From: DASWHR01 sp036398095
Lineage (GTDB): Bacteria > Actinomycetota > AC-67
Reading direction: 5' to 3'
DNA: 15,243 bases
Assembly: GCA_036398095.1 (NCBI GenBank)
Contig: DASWHR010000123.1
Span: 1 to 15,243 of the forward strand
Positions 13,505 through 15,243 of this stretch are shown here, in pieces; within the stretch, counting starts at the first letter, position 1, and each line of letters begins with the position of its first letter. Position numbers and translations under genes: made by a program. Below the pieces are notes generated by a model, which did no database searches, had not been told where the DNA came from, and worked only from the letters and a program-made list of their open reading frames with translations.

Positions 13505-14473
13505 TCACACTCGGTAGGGCTGCAGGGCTCCCGGGGGGACGACGCCGAGCCGGCCTGCCTGAAAGTCATCGAATGCCTGGACGAGCTCATCGCGCGTGTT
13601 CATCACGAACGGGCCGTAGGCGGCGACCGGCTCACGGATCGGACGGCCGCCAAGGATCAGCACCTCCAGCGCCGGCGAGCGCGACTCCTGATCCTGGTCG
13701 GCTGCGATCGTGAGCGCGTCGCCGTTTCCGAAGATGGCAAGCTGCCCGTCGCCGATCCGGTGACGGTCCGCGCCGACGCTTCCGTATCCGGCGAGCACGT
13801 ACACGATCGCGTTGAAATCGGCCGGCCAGGGCACGCGAAGTTCGGCGCCCGCCGCGATCGTCGCATGGACGAACGCGATCGGCGTGTGCGTCGAGCCGGG
13901 GCCGCTGTGTCCGGCGACGTCGCCGGCGACGACGCGCAGCAACGACGCGCCGTCGTGGGAGGCGATGAGCGCGACCTGTTCGCTCTCGAGCCCTTGGTAT
14001 CGCGGCGGCGACATCTTCTTGTCGCGCGGAAGGTTGACCCAGAGCTGGATGCCGTGGAACAGACCGCCGCTGACCACGAGCTGCTCGGGCGGCGTTTCGA
14101 TATGCAGGATGCCGCGGCCGGCCGTCATCCATTGGGTCGCGCCGTCGGTGATCAAGCCTCCGCCGCCGTGCGAGTCTTGATGCTGGAAGGTTCCGTCGAT
14201 CATGTAGGTGACGGTTTCAAAGCCGCGATGCGGATGCCAGGCGGTTCCTTTCGGCTCGCCGGGCGCATACTCGACTTCGCCCATCTGATCCATGTGGATA
14301 AACGGATCCAGATCGGCCAGCGCCACGCCGGCGAACGCGCGGCGAACCGGAAACCCTTCGCCTTCGAAGCCGCTCGGCGCGGTCGTGACGGCCCTCACCG
14401 GCCGCTCGGTCGCGCCGGGAGCGATCGACCCGACGCGCGGGAGCACCAACGGATCACGGAACACGGCAGGCAT
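13505..14473 (-). CDS. Pirin-family cupin protein
   Basis: The 322-aa protein is a bicupin of the pirin family. The N-terminal cupin carries the four metal ligands in the family pattern: H80 and H82 (WHPHRGFETVTYM), H124 and E126 (GILHIE). The spacing of 44 residues between the first His of each pair is close to human pirin (45). The C-terminal cupin covers about 190-290 and is followed by a pirin C-terminal block (GPFVMNTRDELVQAFDDFQ). Some bacterial pirins have quercetin 2,3-dioxygenase activity, others act as regulators by protein contact; the sequence does not decide which. Translation start is well supported by GGAGG 6 nt before the ATG. It lies 30 bp downstream of the acyltransferase gene and may be cotranscribed. 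Confidence 0.95.
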   Translation of the reverse strand: MPAVFRDPLVLPRVGSIAPGATERPVRAVTTAPSGFEGEGFPVRRAFAGVALADLDPFIHMDQMGEVEYAPGEPKGTAWHPHRGFETVTYMIDGTFQHQDSHGGGGLITDGATQWMTAGRGILHIETPPEQLVVSGGLFHGIQLWVNLPRDKKMSPPRYQGLESEQVALIASHDGASLLRVVAGDVAGHSGPGSTHTPIAFVHATIAAGAELRVPWPADFNAIVYVLAGYGSVGADRHRIGDGQLAIFGNGDALTIAADQDQESRSPALEVLILGGRPIREPVAAYGPFVMNTRDELVQAFDDFQAGRLGVVPPGALQPYRV

Positions 14474-14503
14474 TTCGGACCTCCATCGCGGGCGTCGCCG
14501 GTA

Positions 14504-15243
14504 TCAACATACTCCGGCGCCCGGTTGTTCCCGGCGCCGCAGCAACCACAGCGCGGACGCGAGCGCGGCGGCGCTCATCGGAGGCCGAAGCCATCCCGGA
14601 TCGGTGATGCCGGTGAATCCCCACGTGGCGAAGCCGGCCAGGGCAAGCACCAGGAGCGCGGCGGCAAGGAGCGCGCGCGGCGCGGAAACGGGCGCCGTCG
14701 GTGCGCAATGCGGCCGCGGCCGCTCGAAGCGAGCGAAGAGCGCGACCGGCCCCGCGGCGGCGACGATGAGCAGGCCGAACCAGATCGGCCGGGTCAGCCA
14801 CCAGGCGGCTGTGCCGGCGCCCGGTTGCGGAAATCCGAGCGGCAGCGCGACGGGCACGACGATCAGGAGCGCGGTGAGATGCCACAAGAAGACGGTCATG
14901 ACGATGCCTGCGGCCGCGACGACGGCGGTCCACACGCGCGGGCGACGAAGCCATGCGGCCAGATGCGGCCGGGCCAGCATGACCGCGCCGATCATCCAGA
15001 CGGCTAAGGCGACCAACGTGATGCTCGGCGGCGAGTTGTTCGACACTCGGCCGTCGGCGACGCCGACCATGCTTCGCGAGTAGACGCCGGATCCGACCAG
15101 CATCGCAACCGCCACGAGTCCTCCGGCCGCGAGCAGGGCGTGCACGCGGCGGCCGGCGCGGACGAGCGACCCGTCGGCGTAGAAGAAGCCGAGCTGATGC
15201 GGCAGCAGCCACACGAACGCAAAGTTGAGCCAACCGATCGCCG
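14504..15243 (-). CDS. Acyltransferase-3 family membrane protein (5' end outside window)
   Basis: Only the C-terminal 245 residues or so are visible. The frame is open to the right edge, reading AIGWLNFAFVWLLPHQLG at its start, so the gene begins beyond the window; internal starts such as GTG at 15214 are unlikely to be real. At least six hydrophobic segments are present. The motifs VWLLPHQLGFFY, SNNSPPSITLVALAVW, RRPRVWTAVVA and MTVFLWHLTAL match the C-terminal half of actinobacterial acyltransferase-3 (OafA/YrhL-like) proteins, which transfer acyl groups to extracellular or membrane-linked sugars and lipids. The acceptor cannot be inferred. It lies upstream of the pirin gene on the same strand. 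Confidence 0.85.
   Translation of the reverse strand, partial: AIGWLNFAFVWLLPHQLGFFYADGSLVRAGRRVHALLAAGGLVAVAMLVGSGVYSRSMVGVADGRVSNNSPPSITLVALAVWMIGAVMLARPHLAAWLRRPRVWTAVVAAAGIVMTVFLWHLTALLIVVPVALPLGFPQPGAGTAAWWLTRPIWFGLLIVAAAGPVALFARFERPRPHCAPTAPVSAPRALLAAALLVLALAGFATWGFTGITDPGWLRPPMSAAALASALWLLRRREQPGAGVC

Noticed and set aside
13493..13510. Inverted repeat GTGTG-N8-CACAC, with the 8-bp palindrome GTGCGCAC inside, at the pirin stop
   Set aside because: Considered as a terminator or CRP-like operator. There is no U-run, the stem is only 5 bp, and the spacing is 2 nt off the CRP consensus. It remains weak.
13358..15007. Plus-strand 549-codon open frame
   Set aside because: It lies antisense to pirin and the acyltransferase, both strongly supported, and has an Arg/Asp-rich composition typical of shadow frames.

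Overview
The window looks like a chromosomal stretch from a high-GC bacterium (about two-thirds G+C by eye), most likely an actinobacterium. The strongest clue is the cluster galU / 5-formyltetrahydrofolate cyclo-ligase / FmdB-type zinc-ribbon protein, with galU divergent from the other two. The same arrangement occurs in Mycobacterium tuberculosis as Rv0993, Rv0992c and Rv0991c. Several genes also have a TAnnnT -10 box only 7-11 nt before the ATG, which is typical of leaderless actinobacterial mRNAs. A TldD/PmbA pair and a GAF-GGDEF protein make a deep-branching class such as Thermoleophilia a reasonable guess, but that is inference. I see no tRNA, rRNA, CRISPR array, IS element or phage gene. 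Fourteen protein genes fill the window and no gene-free gap exceeds about 130 bp.

Layout: galU (1-803, minus, 3' end outside the window) lies downstream of a GAF-GGDEF diguanylate cyclase (859-2178, minus). A 127-bp divergent promoter region separates the cyclase from a plus-strand run of four genes: cyclo-ligase (2306-2869), FmdB/Ruc-like protein (2906-3313), methylthioadenosine phosphorylase (3310-4122) and undecaprenyl-diphosphatase UppP (4127-4999). UppP converges, with a 7-bp gap, on a minus-strand pair: a TetR regulator (6080-6673) overlapping by 4 nt a ferritin-like di-iron protein (5007-6083). Upstream of these on the same strand is the tldD-pmbA pair (8062-9459, 6728-8065), also joined by a 4-nt overlap.

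Only 36 bp from tldD, and divergent from it, starts a 646-aa protein with a degenerate alkaline-phosphatase-like ectodomain and about ten membrane spans (9496-11436). An orphan NarL-type response regulator follows at once (11469-12152). Convergent with the regulator is a two-gene unit of a PAS-only protein (13023-13424) and a metallo-beta-lactamase-fold hydrolase (12178-13005). A pirin (13505-14473) and the C-terminal part of an acyltransferase-3 membrane protein (14504 to the right edge) complete the window.

Functionally the window mixes housekeeping (UDP-glucose supply, folate repair, methionine salvage, lipid-carrier recycling, TldD/E peptide proteolysis) with signalling (diguanylate cyclase, TetR, response regulator, PAS protein). 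The best candidates for something undescribed are the phosphatase-like membrane protein beside the orphan regulator, the PAS/MBL pair, and the TetR/di-iron operon, whose putative operator lies inside a leaderless promoter.
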